The notes under the pieces were generated by a model, which did no database searches, had not been told where the DNA came from, and was given only the letters and a program-made list of their open reading frames with translations. This document shows positions 10,041 to 21,178 of a stretch of DNA of 64,000 nucleotides, one piece after another (within the stretch, counting starts at the first letter, position 1; each line of letters opens with the position of its first letter). The stretch is from Phanerochaete sordida. Taxonomy: Eukaryota > Basidiomycota > Agaricomycetes > Polyporales > Phanerochaetaceae. A program made the translations under genes and the position numbers. The stretch lies in contig BPQB01000039.1 of the NCBI GenBank assembly GCA_019973155.2, positions 186,001 through 250,000 on the forward strand, read 5' to 3'.

Positions 10041-12100
10041 ATGGACGACATCGTGCGCGACCCCGAGATGGCGCGAAAGCTCGTCGAGATGCTGAACGAC
10101 AGCCTGAACAACGCGCGGGAGGCCCTGGAGGAGACTGAGAAGGTGCGCGTGGGTATTTGGGTGGGAGCGTTCCCCTCCTGACGCGCGGCACAGGACAACG
10201 ACGCGCTCCGCGCGGAGGTCGCCGGACTGAGAAGTGCGGGGAGCAGTAACGGCGGGACAACTTCTCGAGATGACGCTGTAGCTATCCCCTGGATATCCTC
10301 GTGGATTTGTGGCTAACTGTGTGCAGAATATTTGTGAAGAGCTTCGACACGCACACGAAGTGAGTATCACAGCGTGGCCGCAGTCGCACACGTCACTCTG
10401 ACAGTCGCGCGTCGCTCTGCAGGAGAACGCAAGGTTAAAGAACGAGATCGCCGACTTACGGACCACCGCGGGCAATATTCGCGGGGATGATAGGGGCGGC
10501 AGCGAAGGACTTGAATGCACGGGAGCGGACTGCCAGGTGCGTGATGCGCCATCCCATACTCACACCCTCTCCATCTGCCCTGCACAGGCACGCCTCGACC
10601 AGCACACCCAGACGATCGACGAGCTGCGCCAGCGCATTGACGAGCAAGACACCGAGCTCGCGCAAAGCGCCGCTGCGCACGCCGGCTTCAAACGCGACCT
10701 TGAACAGCTCGAAGACGCGCTAAGCGCGAAGGACGACGCCTGCGCCGCGCTGCAGGCCCGGCTCGACGCCGCCCGCCAGCACCTGGCTTTACGAGAACAG
10801 CACCTGCGCGAGAAGTCCGAACAGCTAGACACAGCGCGCGAACGATGGCGCGCCGCCGAGGACGCGCTCGCGACGACGGTGCGCCTCCCTTCTGCCGTCC
10901 ACCCGCACATCCCTCACATCGCTGTCTCGCCCCGCAGACACACAAACTGCAGACCCGCGCGGATTACTTCCAGAAGAAGTACGAGAAGTACAGGCGCAAG
11001 GTGCGTCCTCTGCAGCCCTCGCCCGCACGCGCACCACTCACCGGCACGGCAGTTCTGGGACCTCGCAGACGCGTACTCTGCGCGCGAGCGCGCGCAGCTT
11101 GGCCTGCCGCCGCCGGCGCGCCACGCTGGGCCCTCGACAGCGACATTTGCACAGAGTGAACGTGTCTGCGAACCCGTGAGCTTCGCACGATCATTGAGAG
11201 CTGGATTATGGTACTCATGACGCGCTGCGCACACAGCGCACCCCCGCGCCGTGGCACACACCCGCCGCCGGCGCGCGCACACCGGCACACCACGCAGCGG
11301 CGCACACGCCGTCGCACGAGGCGTGGGACGCACCGCGATACTACGGCGGCGGCGGCGGCGGCGGCGGCGGCGCGCCTCGGTCTGCATCACCGTTCTACGC
11401 CAGCAACGAAGACGATCATCTACGCCAGAGGCCGACGCCGTACCGCGACTCCCACGACACAGCGTACACCGACGCTCGCGCCAGCCCCGCGCCGACAGCC
11501 CACGAGTGGGACGCCCTCGCGCGCCTCACGCCCGAGTCGATGGACAGGGCTGTGTACGATGGGCCGCGCACGCCGCGCCGCTCCGTCTCGCCCGAGTCGC
11601 ACGACGCCTACCAGCCCGCACATCGCCCGCGGACGCCGTCGTACGCACTGGAAGAGCGCACCGTCGATCGCGCACGCACGCCTCCGCGCCCACCCGTCTC
11701 GCACGTGCGTCAAATGCAGGCGAGCCCGCCTCCATCTCAGCGCGCGCCGCGCACGCCGCCGCACCGTTCCGCCTCGCGCGACTCGCGCGACGCCTATCAG
11801 CCCGCGCTCGACGCGCGCATCACCGACCACGCACGCACGCCTCCGCCCCCACCCGTCTCGCACTGTCAAATGGGAGCGACCCCGCCGCCCGCCGCCGCAG
11901 GACAATCCGGACGCGCACGGCGCGACGTGCACGTGCGCGCGCAGCCGGGGCCGGGCGACGCGCGCCCGGCGGAGCTCTGCGCGGTGCCGATGCGCGGCGG
12001 CGCGCCGAAGCGGCGTGCGGGCGCTGGGCCCGAGGGTAGTGGCGGCGGGGGCGGGGGGCGCAGGGGCGGGAAGCGGGCGCGGGTGGGGGTGGGGCGGTGA
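10041..12100 (+). CDS. coiled-coil protein lacking the A/B domain (paralogue C), 557 aa
   Basis: Eight exons: 10041-10142, 10194-10277, 10327-10359, 10423-10536, 10588-10878, 10938-11000, 11053-11175, 11237-12100 (558 codons). Exons 1-6 match A and B in length and phase: 34-codon leader (MDDIVRDPEMARKLVEML), DNDALRAEV, 11-codon exon, CTGADC motif, long coiled coil, 21-codon exon ending in KKYEKYRRK. Exon 7 (FWDLADAYS) resembles A exon 7. The domain carried by exons 8-10 of A and B is absent; exon 8 goes straight to a disordered tail with nine Gly (11345-11371), EWDALARLTPE as in A, a duplicated Pro-rich segment and a basic Gly/Arg end (KRRAGAGPE). The exon 7 donor could instead lie about 20 bp upstream. 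Probably a truncated paralogue that kept only the coiled-coil part. Confidence 0.7.
11567..11890 (+). repeat. internal duplication in the tail of paralogue C
   Basis: Two in-frame segments, 11567-11741 and 11750-11890, each run from RTP(R/P)xRS through SxDAYQP and RARTPP/HARTPP to PPVSH and end in PPP. They are a diverged tandem duplication of about 50-60 residues, rich in Pro, Arg and Ser. Confidence 0.75.
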
Positions 12101-12839
12101 GGGCCGTACGCGCCGCGGTGTGGAGATTTTGGCGTGTTCCGTGCTGTGCTGCTGGTTTGTTTTCTTGCTGTGTCCTGGTTTGTTGTGTCTGTGCTTTCGA
12201 CGTGTATCGCTGTTGTTGCTGTACTACGTGCTGTATCTTGCTGCGTTCTGTGCGCTACGTGCGCCGCCGCGCCCGCTCGACTCTCTGCGTGACGCCGAGC
12301 GCGTGGACCGCGTCCGCGAGGCCACTGGTTGCGCCCGACGTAGCGCAGCACGAAGGCTTGTGCCAGGAAGCCGTCTCGGGGTCGCGTGGACATCCTTGGG
12401 TCGTCCGTTATTTTGCGTACTATGCATGGATTTCTTCTTTTCTTTTTTTTGGACTCCTTGCTTTACGTCCTCGAGGGCATGGGTTCTCGTGAGACACTGG
12501 CCAAGCCCGAAGGCATAGACGACTATGGAAAGAAAGAGGGGAGGAGGTTAGCAGAGAGAAAAGCAGACCTCAGGACTAGACCTCAGCTAGGAGACGGCGG
12601 TTTAACGCAAGACGCTAGGTGCTAAACCCTATGCGTGGATGCTCGGCCAAGCCAGCGCGGTGCCAAAGAATGTCTCGGCGATGGGAGCGGCTGCGGCGCC
12701 GGAAGGCGAGGAGAAGAGAGAGAGGGACACGCGGAGGGGGCGGACGTGGGAATGGCTCTGAAAGTGTGGATGATTGGCTACGGAGGTGATCACTTCGGGC
12801 GATGACTGACCAACAGGTTGACTTCTCATTGGATTCGTC
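12101..12839. other. intergenic, no gene seen
   Basis: Convergent 3' flanks of paralogue C and of the F-box pseudogene. The first 200 bp are rich in CTG/TTG and there is a T-tract near 12435-12450. No coding frame or RNA gene is recognised. Confidence 0.6.
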
Positions 12840-14461
12840 TTAAGATGCATCGGCGAGGGATTCCTCGTCGGCGTCAGGCTCGAGCCCGACAACCTCCAGT
12901 AGTTCGGATTCCAGTCTTCCCCTCTCCGCGGTCCGCGTTGCATTGATTCGAGTCACCCACTTGTTGATCTCGATCCACCTCTCGCGCCGTTGTTCGAAGC
13001 CGGTAGCGTCTCCATCGCAAATGATCTCGATGCCGGGCCGTATAGTCGAGAGGTATTCGGCCACGTCATATGGCTCAACCTCGAGGTCGACCGCTACGTA
13101 GCGAGGCTAACAGAAAGGCGAAGGGGCCCCATGTAGCGCTGGTGCCAGGAAGGGTTCTCGGTCGGCATATCGAGGGCCCTCATTGCTACGCGGAGTTCTT
13201 CAAGTCGAGGGCAAGTGACAAGAATCTCGCCAACAAGCGCTAGGGAGAAGATCCTGCACCCGCTGCCAGAAACTTGCCATGCAGCACAATCCATATGCAC
13301 GGACCGCACTTCGGGCCAGGCCTGTACCAGATAGAAAAGTCCGGATTCTGTCGTGCTGAATGAGACCACGTCGACGAGCCTGACCGTTCTCAAAGCCTTT
13401 AGTTTTCTTAGAGGCGAGAAGTCGGTCTCCTTGACGGCGTCTACCGTAGGTCCTTGGCTCCGGAGGGTCAACGAGACGAGACCAGAATGCATCGAGATGC
13501 TTTTTGCGAGAGTGCGCGCCTCCTTCGCAGGCTGTTGGAAGAGGGTGTATTTGAAAGAAATGGTCTGTAGCGATGGCGATTGGACGAGGGTGAGGAATTC
13601 CGCAAGTGCAAGGACATCAGTCACATTATCGAGGAAGAGCTCCTCGAGACTCGGAAAGAATGGCGTGTCCGCGGACTGCTCTTTGCTGGCGGCTTTTTTG
13701 TACGATCCTGAGGTGAAGCGACATGTAATGGATAGGGAGCGCAGATGGGGCAAACGCGCCAGCGCCATGACCGTGCGCATGTCCATTGTACTGTCAGGAT
13801 CATCGAAGGCCAACGTCTGAAGACGCGTGAAGCGGGTGACCATGGGCAAAAGACCACTCGTTTTGCTCATCTTCAGTGTGCGAATGTCGTGGCAACAGAC
13901 TTTGACGTGAGAGAGTATGGTGATGGCAATCCCTGGGGACGACGATGCGATGTCCAGGGTGAGCGAGCGTGGTGACGCAGAGGGCAAGCTCCATGTCAGG
14001 GTAGGGGCGCCCAATGCGTAATGTCTGCAGACTGGGAAGGGGAGGACTGGAGACCGATGGCAAGTAAAAGGCCAGTAACTGGAGGAAGTCTGGCCGGAGC
14101 TCTGAAGTGTCCTCCGCGAACGAGAGATCCCTTATACGGCTCGCGTACGCCGTAAAGCGCGCCCAGTCCTCGGGGGAGCCTGGGATATCTGGTCCCGTCA
14201 TCTAGACATGCATGAGCTTGGCGATGCACGCCCTGCAGTAAAGCATTTCCAGCTCACCAGCTTGCCGTCGCCATCCTTTGTCCATACGCCGCTCGGCAAA
14301 GTCTGGTACAGGGGGTCTAAAGAGACCATCTCACGCCACAGGGCATCCAGAGCAGGACCACTCAACGTCTTGCACGTCGTAGTGAGAGATATAAGGGTGG
14401 ATCGCTCGAGGTACGAGACAATCTCGCCGACGACGTCGCCCACAGTAAACGCTTGGTGCAT
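12840..14461 (-). pseudogene. F-box/leucine-rich gene with two frameshifts
   Basis: Exon 1 (14258-14461, 68 codons, start MHQAF) is intact and encodes a good F-box (DVVGEIVSYL, LTTTCKTLSGPALDALWREM). Exon 2 starts at 14201 after a 56-bp intron. In exon 2 the frame breaks near 13951-13958: compared with the paralogue at 25-1398, 14 nt are missing just after the THxHPG block, so the downstream homologous sequence is in another frame. It breaks again near 13085-13096, where a TAG precedes the last conserved block (PYDVAEYL, IRPGIEIICDGD), which is back in the first frame. The net shift is zero but about 290 codons between the lesions are out of frame. Sequence outside the lesions remains close to the functional paralogue, so decay is recent, or there are assembly errors. 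Confidence 0.8.
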
Positions 14462-14932
14462 TTCGGCGAGTAAATTGCGAACCTGGCTGCTGCTCTCAAC
14501 ATCAGTCTAGGTAGTCCAAACGTGCATCATTTCCCTGAATACTCACATCTGGATTTTCTAGTCTTCAAACGACGGTTCTGCCTCCAAAACCTGGAAGAGG
14601 TGAGAGAAGGAAAAGACGGATTTCGGAACAACAGACACGTAGTTTAGGGCAGGCGCCGCGCTCAGCACCGACTTCACGAAAGAGCCCAGGCGCGATCATG
14701 CCATAATATTCAGAGCACAGACCTAAGGACATAGAGGCCGCTAACACATTCTATGCACGCGCCATAGTGGATAAATTGTGCGACACAAGGCATTTAACTT
14801 ATCTCGCTTGCCAGACACTCACGTGCTGAGACGCGCTGAGGCCGCGGCAGACATCGGTTTGAGGACGAGAAAACAAGTAAGTACACAGGTCATTATCAGA
14901 CTTAGTGGTGAAAATCGTAAGAGCCGCAGACT
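14462..14932. other. intergenic, promoter of the F-box pseudogene
   Basis: Apart from the 15-bp motif at 14640-14654 nothing recognisable is seen between the pseudogene start and the stop of the next F-box gene. Confidence 0.6.
14640..14654 (-). promoter_or_regulatory. conserved F-box upstream motif GCCTGCCCTAAACTA (copy 1)
   Basis: On the minus strand this exact 15-mer ends about 178 bp before the ATG at 14461. The same 15-mer occurs at a similar distance before three other F-box genes in the window. Confidence 0.6.
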
Positions 14933-16531
14933 CTACTCGGACTCCTTCCCTTCAGCGGCGAGCTTCTCCGCCATGGCCTCGGCCCTCCCTTGCTCTCGGG
15001 CAGCCGCGATGCGCTTGACTGCTCCGTTGACTCTCCGCCACTTCTCCTGCCACTTGGGTTGTTGCTGGCCTTCTGTTTCTCTAAAGTTGATCTCGATGCA
15101 TGGGTAGACGTCGCAGATGTACTCGGCGACAGCGAGCGTATCCGAATTCGCCGAGAACGAGGACTGTTCCCCGCAGAGGAACAGTCGCAAGGGCATCGTG
15201 CGGCGAATGCGTGCATAATGCGCCTTATCTCTGGCCGGAACGCCCTTGACGGAGATAGCGACATGAACTTCCGTCATCTTGGGGCAATGTTCGGCGAACA
15301 TCGGCAGAATCTTCAGAGTGTATGGCGTGCCACCACCTTGCCGCCAGAGGGTTGAATCAAGGTGCACGACGCGTATGTTGTGCCAATGCGTGATCAATCT
15401 AATCGCTGCCAAGTCTGCATGCGACTGCTGGTTTGTGGGGGTAATTAGGACGTCGCGGAAGTTGACGGAGTCCAGGTGTTGCAGCTTCCTCAGCGGTTGT
15501 AGACAGTCTTCTCGAACACGGACGCGTTGGCCGTTCAAAAGGTATAGGGAGAGAGAGCGAAGTTGCTCGCACGAGGAGATGGCTTGGGATAGGGTCCGGA
15601 TCTGGGTATGGTTGTCCTTGGGATCATATGGGTGCGGCAGAATGCAACCGACTATCAGGAAGGAGAGCGACCGCTTAACGAGCGACAGCATAGCGGATAG
15701 CGCTCCAATGTTACTGGCCTGCATGACCACCAGATAGTCCAGCACCGGAAAGAGCGGTTCCCCAGATGCATTGGTAGCAGCGTCGAAGGAATCGGAGGTA
15801 AAGATTCCTGTGATGGTCAGCTGTCTCAGCCGGGGCAGCTTCGCCAGCGCCAGTAGTGCCCGCTGGTCGACGTGGCCTTGCGTATTATTGTATATCAACG
15901 ACTGCAGGTGGGCGAAGCGGGAGAGCAGGGGCAGGAGGAAGGACGCTCCAGTGACGACAAGACGCTGAACATCGGGGGCGCGGAGACGCAGGTGCTGCAG
16001 CACAGCAGCCGCAGTGCGCGAAGACGGCGATTTCAGCTCAACGGTGCGAAGTCCTGGATGGGCGAGCAGCGTGGTGCACAGCGCAAGCCCGCCGTCCACT
16101 TCCGATTCAATGACACGCAGCGTTCGCAACGAGGGAAGGACGGGATCGGTGGGCAGGTATTGGGCCATGAGTGTCCTGACGAAATCCAGCTGCTCTGGTG
16201 TGGCGGGATCCTTGAGCGAAAATACGCGGATGCGAGCAGTGCACGTCTTGAATCGCGTCCAGCTTTCGACCGCCTGGGGATCGTCCGGTCCACGCTCCTA
16301 CACAATCAACTGTTAGAGGAAGTAGACAGCACACCCATGGTCGCGGCGTACCAGATGGTCCGTGGACAATAGCTGTCGCAGCGGCTCGAGGCTAGTGATT
16401 TCCTTCCAGAGCGTGCTGAGTGCAGGGCCGCTGAGACTCTTGCACGTCACGGCCACCGCTGTGAGCGAGTTTTTGCTGAGGTATTGTAGTATCTCGTGGA
16501 CGATGTCGTTCGTGGAGAGCGCTTTGTGCAT
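14933..16531 (-). CDS. F-box/leucine-rich family protein, 514 aa
   Basis: Exons 16352-16531 (60 codons) and 14933-16297 (455 codons with stop), joined by a 54-bp phase-0 intron beginning gtacgc. Exon 1 encodes MHKALSTNDIVHEIL, LTAVAVTCKSL and PALSTLWKEI, a typical F-box. Exon 2 carries diverged leucine-rich repeats (LPRLRQLTITG) and ends with VNGAVKRIAAA. The start was set at MHKAL; in-frame ATGs at 16582 and 16624 would add a Ser/Pro-rich leader. Exon 1 is eight codons shorter than in most copies here. No lesions. It is in tandem, same strand, with the pseudogene. Confidence 0.82.
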
Positions 16532-17000
16532 CGTCGGTGCCGGTGATGGCGATGAAGGAGACCTTGAAGGGCTTGAGGCCATCGAATTGCGAGTCCTCGA
16601 GGAGGTGGCTGGAGATCTATGCATGTGGCGGAGGAGGAAGTAGAAACCAAGTACGAAGTTCGAGTCCGGCTAGGGGACAAACAGTTCAAATAAGCCGCGC
16701 GCAAATCCCGATGAGGCTTGACTGTGGCCCCGAGCGGTGTCAAGGCTGTGAGTCACATTTTCTGTACGATCAAAAGAACAACAATAGCCACAACATGGAC
16801 AATAATTCTCTCACTGTGTTCGGCCACAAAGCTCCCGAAGGCCTGCAGGCCACAGTCGAAATCGCCCATGGGGCAACCTCGTCCCTCGCCGCCGCGACTG
16901 TACAACCAACATCAATTGGACACCATCCAAGACATACATACACCATAAGTAACTCCAATAAATCCGCCCTCCATACGCATACCATACACATACACGCGGC
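16532..17000. other. intergenic, no gene seen
   Basis: Upstream flank of the F-box gene and 3' flank of the Gln-rich gene. No coherent frame. Confidence 0.55.
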
Positions 17001-20000
17001 CTACCTCTTGTGCGCCCCCGCGTGGTCGAGCGCGAGGAGGCGCTCGCGCGTCTCGACGAGCGTCGACGTCGAGAGGTTGATGAGGCTCTCGTACCCGACG
17101 GGATGCACCTCCATGCAGTGCCGCTCGAGCGCGGGCCACGGCGCGCTGATCGGGAAGCGCTGCACGCGCCAGTTCGGGTCCATGTCCTCCTTGCGCTTGC
17201 TGCAGCGCAGTCTGTCAGTACGGGTCTAGTAGGAGGGAAGCCGGCACGTACTAGCACATGCGACACGTCATCTCGGTCTTCGAGGTGTGGTACACGAGGT
17301 CGAAGTGCCGTATCCCGAGGCGTTTTTCTGAGGGGCGCCGGGCGGGCGAGGAGTCTGGCTCGTCCTTGACGGGTGCGCCGGGGACGGTGCCGGTGTCCTC
17401 TGCCTGGGGCGCTGCGTCGGGGGCCGGGGCGCCATCTACGACCATGGGCTCCGCCGCTCCGGCGTCAGCTGCAGGCAGAGGCGAGTCTGCAGGCAACAGA
17501 TTCGAGGCTCCCGCAAGCGGCTCCGACGGATGTACGATGTCAAGGGCGGCGGACACCTGGGCGTCGGGGGTCGCATCCAGGGGATGAGACGACACCGAGG
17601 CTGCCGGGCCGTCCGCAGCTTTTGGGGATCCGGGCGACACGAGCGGGTCATGGAAGGCAGGCAGGCCCGCAGGCAGCTCGATCGTCGCAATCGCCGGCTG
17701 CGGCGCCTCGCTGCTCGCATCAATTTGCATAGCGTCTTCCCCAGCCTGCTGCGCCCCAGCCCCAGCCGTTGGTGCCTCGCCTGGTTGGGGCAGCGCACCC
17801 TGCTCTTGCCCACCACCATCACCACCACCTTCTTCACCACCACCATCCAGCCGCGCCCGCTTCCTGCACCCGTCCTCGTCCTCGGGCGCACTCGACAGGC
17901 TGCGCTTGCGCTCGCCCTCGGGGCCCTCCGCGACCTGCGTGAGCTCGCGCGCCAGCTGGAGCTCGAGCGCGCCGAGGTCGACGGAGGGCATGCGCGGCGG
18001 CGTGTCGAGCCCCGTGAGGTCGATGATCTCGCCCGCGGCCCACGGCCAGCGGCGCTCCTCGTCGACGGGCTCGGCCTTCACGATAGGCTCTGCACTAGCG
18101 ACGGGCGCGGAACTGGCGACGGGCGCGGGGCTGGCGTCGGGGGCGGGACTGGCGGCGGCGGCGTCGGGCGCGTCGAGCGGCGTCGCGGTGCGCGGGGGTG
18201 TCGGGATGGAGTGCACGCTCGGCGCGGGGGCGTCCGTGCGCTGCGACGAGGGCTGCTCGGACGCGGAGCGGCGCTCGTCGGGCGGGGTGCGCCTGCGGCT
18301 GAGCGACGCGGGCAGGACGAACGACGTCGACGCCGGGCGCGTGATCGGGCCGTCGGCAGTCGGCTGCAATGGCACTGCCGGGGCAGTTGTGGTGGAGGTG
18401 GACGGCCCGGCCGCTGGCTGGGCGGCGGGCGCGTCCTTTTCCTGCTGCGGCGTCGGTGAGTGGTTCTGAGGCGCGTTGGACGGGGTACTCACGATGCGGA
18501 GGAGGGATTCGAGCATTGCAGAGCGCTGGGCGAGCTTCTGGCGTTCTGCGAGGCCTGACGCGATGTCATCAGGACGGATCATGGCAAGGTCAGCTCGACA
18601 CGCACCTGTCGCGAGCTTCTCCTCGTACTCCTGCACAATTGCCTCCTTCAACGCGTCCACCATGCCCTTCGGCGCGCTGTAGGGGCCCACTGGGACCAGC
18701 GCCAGGTCCGCCTCTGGCACCAGACTCGTGTTTGGAGACCTGGACAGGTACAGGAGCCGCACGAGGCCCTCGTTCGCCTTCTTCAGCTTCGCGTTCTCCG
18801 CCGCCGCGTGCTTCGCCGCGGCCTCGAAGACCTGGCACATCTCGAGCAGGCGCTTCTTGACCTCGCGCTCGCTCTCGTCGCCGGACTCGAGCACGGGCTG
18901 CTGCTGCGCCTTCGCGACGTCCTCGAGGAGCCGGTGGCGCTCCTGGCGCAGCCACCCGCGCTCCTCGTCCGCCTCTTTGTGCGCGTCCGTGAGCCGCGTG
19001 TTCTCTGCGACGAGCCGCTTGTTCTCCGTCGTCAGCGCGGTCATGTTCTCGTTCAGCTTGTCGAACTCGTGCGCGACCAGGAGCACGCCGGCGCGGTACG
19101 CGTGCTCGAGGTAGCTGCCGGTGGCTTGGAGGACGCTCATCGCGTGGGCTCGCGCGTGCGTGGACGGCGGAGGCACCCGCGTATTAGGCTGCTCGCCGGA
19201 CTGTTGCGCCTGCGCTTGTTGCGTCGACTGCTGTTGAGACTGGGGCTGGACTTGCGGCTGGGGCCGTGACAGCGACGGCGCCAGAGACTGAGGATGCGAC
19301 TGGGGCTGCGGCTGTGGTCGTTGTTGCTGCGACTGTTGTTGAAGTTGCTGTTGCTGCTGAAGCGGGGCGCGTTGCTGAGGCTGCGTCTGCGACGGCCTGG
19401 GCTGCGCAGTGGGCTGATTTTGGGCATGTGAGGTTACCTGTGGCAGAGGCTGATGAAGTGAGGACTGCCGCTGAGCCTGGGCAGGACGGGTGGGCTGGTG
19501 GAATGCATGAGAGGATGAAGCAGGGGAGAATGAAGCCTGCTGGGGCTGGTACGCGGGCTGGTGCGTCTGGACGGTATATCGCGCGGCAGTGGCGTCTGTG
19601 GCAGTGCGAGCCGTTTGCTGTGTGTATGTAGGTATAGAAGGTTGGCCGAATTGGTGGGAAGTCTGCGACATTGGGGAGGCCTGATACTGATATGCTGGAT
19701 TGTAGAAGGCGGAAGGAGACTGAGGATGTGTCGAGGAGGCTTGTGGGGGGTAATTCGCTGAGGTCGGGCGCGACGAGGACGGCGACGCGGTCGGAGTGTG
19801 TCCTGCTCCGTTCATGGTCAAGTCTATGACGTTGGCAGGTGGATTGGCTAGGGTTGGAAACGTCGCAGAGCGCAGGGTTGGCACGTGAGGAGCAGATGAT
19901 GACTGCGAGATAGCGGGGTCCTGCTGAACCTGGTGAGGTTGATTAGGTTGGGCGTACGAATGCCGGCGAGGTATAGGCTGGGGCTGGCCGTTTCGCGCGG

Positions 20001-20606
20001 CGGCAACCTGCTGTTGCTGCTGATAGTTGTAGATCTGCGCCGGGTTCCGGGAATGCAACTGCTGCTGCTGCTGAAGCTGGTTGAGAGGAACTCTCTGGGT
20101 GGTTTGTAGTGTCGCGTGAGATGGTCCAGCGGCAGACTGTTGGGCGGACATGGAAGGAGGAAAGGCGGTGGGAAAGCGGCTCGGGCTGGGAAGATGTCAA
20201 GACGATGCAGCGTGCATGGGCGTTAGACGCGAATGTAGACGCACCCTGGGCCGCTAACAGCATGATTCCCTTGTCTCTGTACCATCTCCGCCCCTGCAGC
20301 GTTGTGTGTGCGGTACGAGCGCGCTTGCATGCTCGAGATGTTTGAGGGTGAATGTGGCGAATATGCAGCGGTAGGCGATGCCTGGCCAGACGCAAGGGAT
20401 ACTGACGGATTGCCCGCAGACGAAGGCGGGGTAGGAAGAGTTGCATAAATAGGGCTCTGCGAGGCCGAGTGGATGTATCCAGAGTTGCTGTCCACGAGGT
20501 GGATCGACATCTGCCTCTGCAAATGGGCGGTGTTCAAAGGCGGCAGCCCTGGACGGCCTGGCACAGACATCCCCTGCTGCTGCTGCGAAGATGAAGGTGC
20601 GTCCAT
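17001..20606 (-). CDS. Gln-rich coiled-coil protein with C-terminal zinc-finger-like motif, about 1164 aa
   Basis: Three exons fit: 20245-20606, 17252-20185, 17001-17199 (1165 codons). The N-terminal half is low complexity, rich in Gln, Ser and Pro (polyQ runs near 20040-20060 and 19330-19360). A coiled coil follows (LNENMTALTTENKRLVAEN), then a second disordered acidic region. The last intron interrupts a Cys/His cluster: TCRMC at the end of exon 2 and ERHCMEVH in exon 3, spaced like a long-loop C2H2 or C2HC finger. The composition suggests a nuclear protein, possibly transcriptional, but no family is recognised. The first intron joins two phase-2 ends; an alternative is a start at 20151 (MSAQQ) with 20245-20606 untranslated or separate. 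Divergent from IMP dehydrogenase. Confidence 0.65.
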
Positions 20607-21178
20607 TGCTCTAGTACGTAACGATGATCAAGAGGTGACTGGTGCTTGTGTTCCACCACATGCGAGGGGCAGGCTACCTGACGAGTCAGCTGAGACTCGC
20701 AGCTCGGCAAAGGCGACGGGAAAGACACCTCTTATCGACTTATCATACACGGGGGAAACACGAGCGCGAAGAAAGTGGGCAGAGACGGAAACTACGCGTG
20801 GCGTCGAAGGGACGTCGAGCTAGTTCGAGTGAGAGGTTGGGATAGGGCGTCTTCATCCTGGCCTATCCCAAGCCCACAATTTCATGCCAGGTCGAGGACA
20901 CGGAAACGTATCCTCTGGACTCAATCTCGTTGCACGTATTCGCTTCGTATTTTACTGAGGCCATGTACGAGCTCTACATCCGCGTGTGCGAAATGAGGCA
21001 TTTATTCGGAGATAACCCCGCGGAGGGTGCGCTTTGGCTTCAAGCGCCCTGGCGCCTATCTAATCATTGGCGCCCGTCTGCTTAGAAAAACGGGCGCGTT
21101 TTTTTGGATGTTTTTCTGGAGTTTTAACTCCCACCACCACCACCCTCCCCCTCATCACCGCTCACGACGCTCACGACC
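20607..21178. promoter_or_regulatory. intergenic promoter region shared by the Gln-rich gene and IMP dehydrogenase
   Basis: 572 bp separate the two divergent starts. C-rich tracts (caccaccaccaccctccccc near 21131-21150) directly precede the IMP dehydrogenase ATG, as is common for strongly expressed fungal genes. No TATA box is evident. Confidence 0.5.

Noticed and set aside
11208..12518. 436-aa frame overlapping the last exon of paralogue C
   Set aside because: A shadow frame; the conserved EWDALARLTPE block is in the other frame, which also ends at the expected basic tail.
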